A stretch of 5,409 bases of DNA from an uncultured Oscillospiraceae bacterium (GTDB lineage Bacteria > Bacillota > Clostridia > Oscillospirales > Oscillospiraceae): the NCBI GenBank assembly GCA_934515035.1, contig CAKSXP010000136.1, positions 1-5,409 of the forward strand, given 5' to 3'. The stretch's first letter is position 1, and every line of letters begins with the position of its first letter. Under the pieces are notes generated by a model. That model ran no database searches, was not told the origin of the DNA, and worked only from the letters and a program-made list of their open reading frames with translations. Position numbers and translations under genes: made by a program. This document shows positions 5,241 to 5,409 of the stretch, piece after piece.

Positions 5241-5409
5241 TCATTTGGCAACGGTGTATTCTTCGGTCAGAACTCCATAGACGATAAAGCGCTGCCAGCG
5301 GTTCTGACTGTAACAGGTCGAAAGCGCGATGACCCTGTCTCCGGCAGCCGGGAAAAGCTCATCGACGAAGTTTGCGTTTATGGCATTTCCCTGAAGCTCC
5401 GCAAAATAG
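5241..5409 (-). CDS. Sortase, C-terminal fragment (class B-like; 5' part outside window)
   Basis: The last 55 residues of a gene entering from the right edge, ending with TGA at 5243-5241. Sortases are membrane-bound transpeptidases that link LPxTG-like proteins to peptidoglycan or pilin subunits. Visible is the active-site segment VIALSTC with the nucleophile Cys at fragment residue 32, followed eight residues later by R40 in QRFIVYGVL, the usual catalytic arginine position. The upstream stretch LFPAAGDRVIALSTC and the short loop between Cys and Arg resemble class B and related clostridial sortases, but class cannot be settled without the N-terminal part. The stop lies 13 bases before the LCP start, so the genes are almost certainly co-transcribed; their promoter lies outside the window. 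The fragment extends only 169 bases, too few to judge the membrane anchor. Confidence 0.85.
   Translation of the reverse strand, partial: YFAELQGNAINANFVDELFPAAGDRVIALSTCYSQNRWQRFIVYGVLTEEYTVAK

Noticed and set aside
5228..5251. TTG at 5251 as the LCP start
   Set aside because: It would overlap the sortase gene and lacks a ribosome binding site, whereas the in-frame ATG at 5227 has GAGGT at 7 bases.
1..5409. Mobile elements, CRISPR arrays, tRNA or rRNA genes, phage or defence genes
   Set aside because: No transposase, integrase, regularly spaced repeats or RNA gene signatures were seen; all long frames are explained by sporulation and cell-envelope genes.

Overview
The window comes from an endospore-forming member of the Firmicutes, class Clostridia. 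It carries a near-complete spo0A directly downstream of spoIVB, the order conserved in Bacillus and Clostridium. The coding regions look moderately GC-rich and the control regions AT-rich. The style of the Spo0A receiver and the S24/S26-type peptidase suggest an Oscillospirales-like gut lineage, but that is a guess from memory of similar proteins.

Layout: (1) 1-2053, minus strand: spo0A (3' end cut by the window edge) lies downstream of spoIVB. The 338-base gap between them holds the spoIVB terminator, a cluster of Spo0A-box-like repeats, a candidate vegetative promoter and a strong spo0A ribosome binding site. (2) 2054-2324: a divergent control region with a perfect 12-base palindrome and a -10 element resembling those of mother-cell sigma factors. 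(3) 2325-3605, plus strand: a leaderless zinc peptidase with a peptidoglycan-binding domain, a LysM domain and an M14 catalytic domain, of the gamma-D-glutamyl-diamino-acid endopeptidase I type. (4) 3606-3707: a convergent gap with two hairpins, one a bidirectional terminator. (5) 3708-5409, minus strand: a tightly packed operon read as sortase (only the C-terminus is present), LCP-family glycopolymer transferase, and a SipW-like S24/S26 serine peptidase.

Functionally, the left half is the core of sporulation control: Spo0A is the entry regulator, and SpoIVB is the forespore protease that signals to the mother cell. The peptidase in the middle probably acts on muropeptides or cortex-type peptides inside the cell, possibly during sporulation. 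The right half looks like a cell-surface module: protein anchoring (sortase), attachment of glycopolymer (LCP) and possible precursor processing (S24/S26). No mobile elements, CRISPR arrays, tRNA or rRNA genes were seen. The observations most worth a second look are the altered acidic pocket in the Spo0A receiver, the regularly spaced 0A-box cluster upstream of spo0A, and the sortase/LCP/SipW-like operon.
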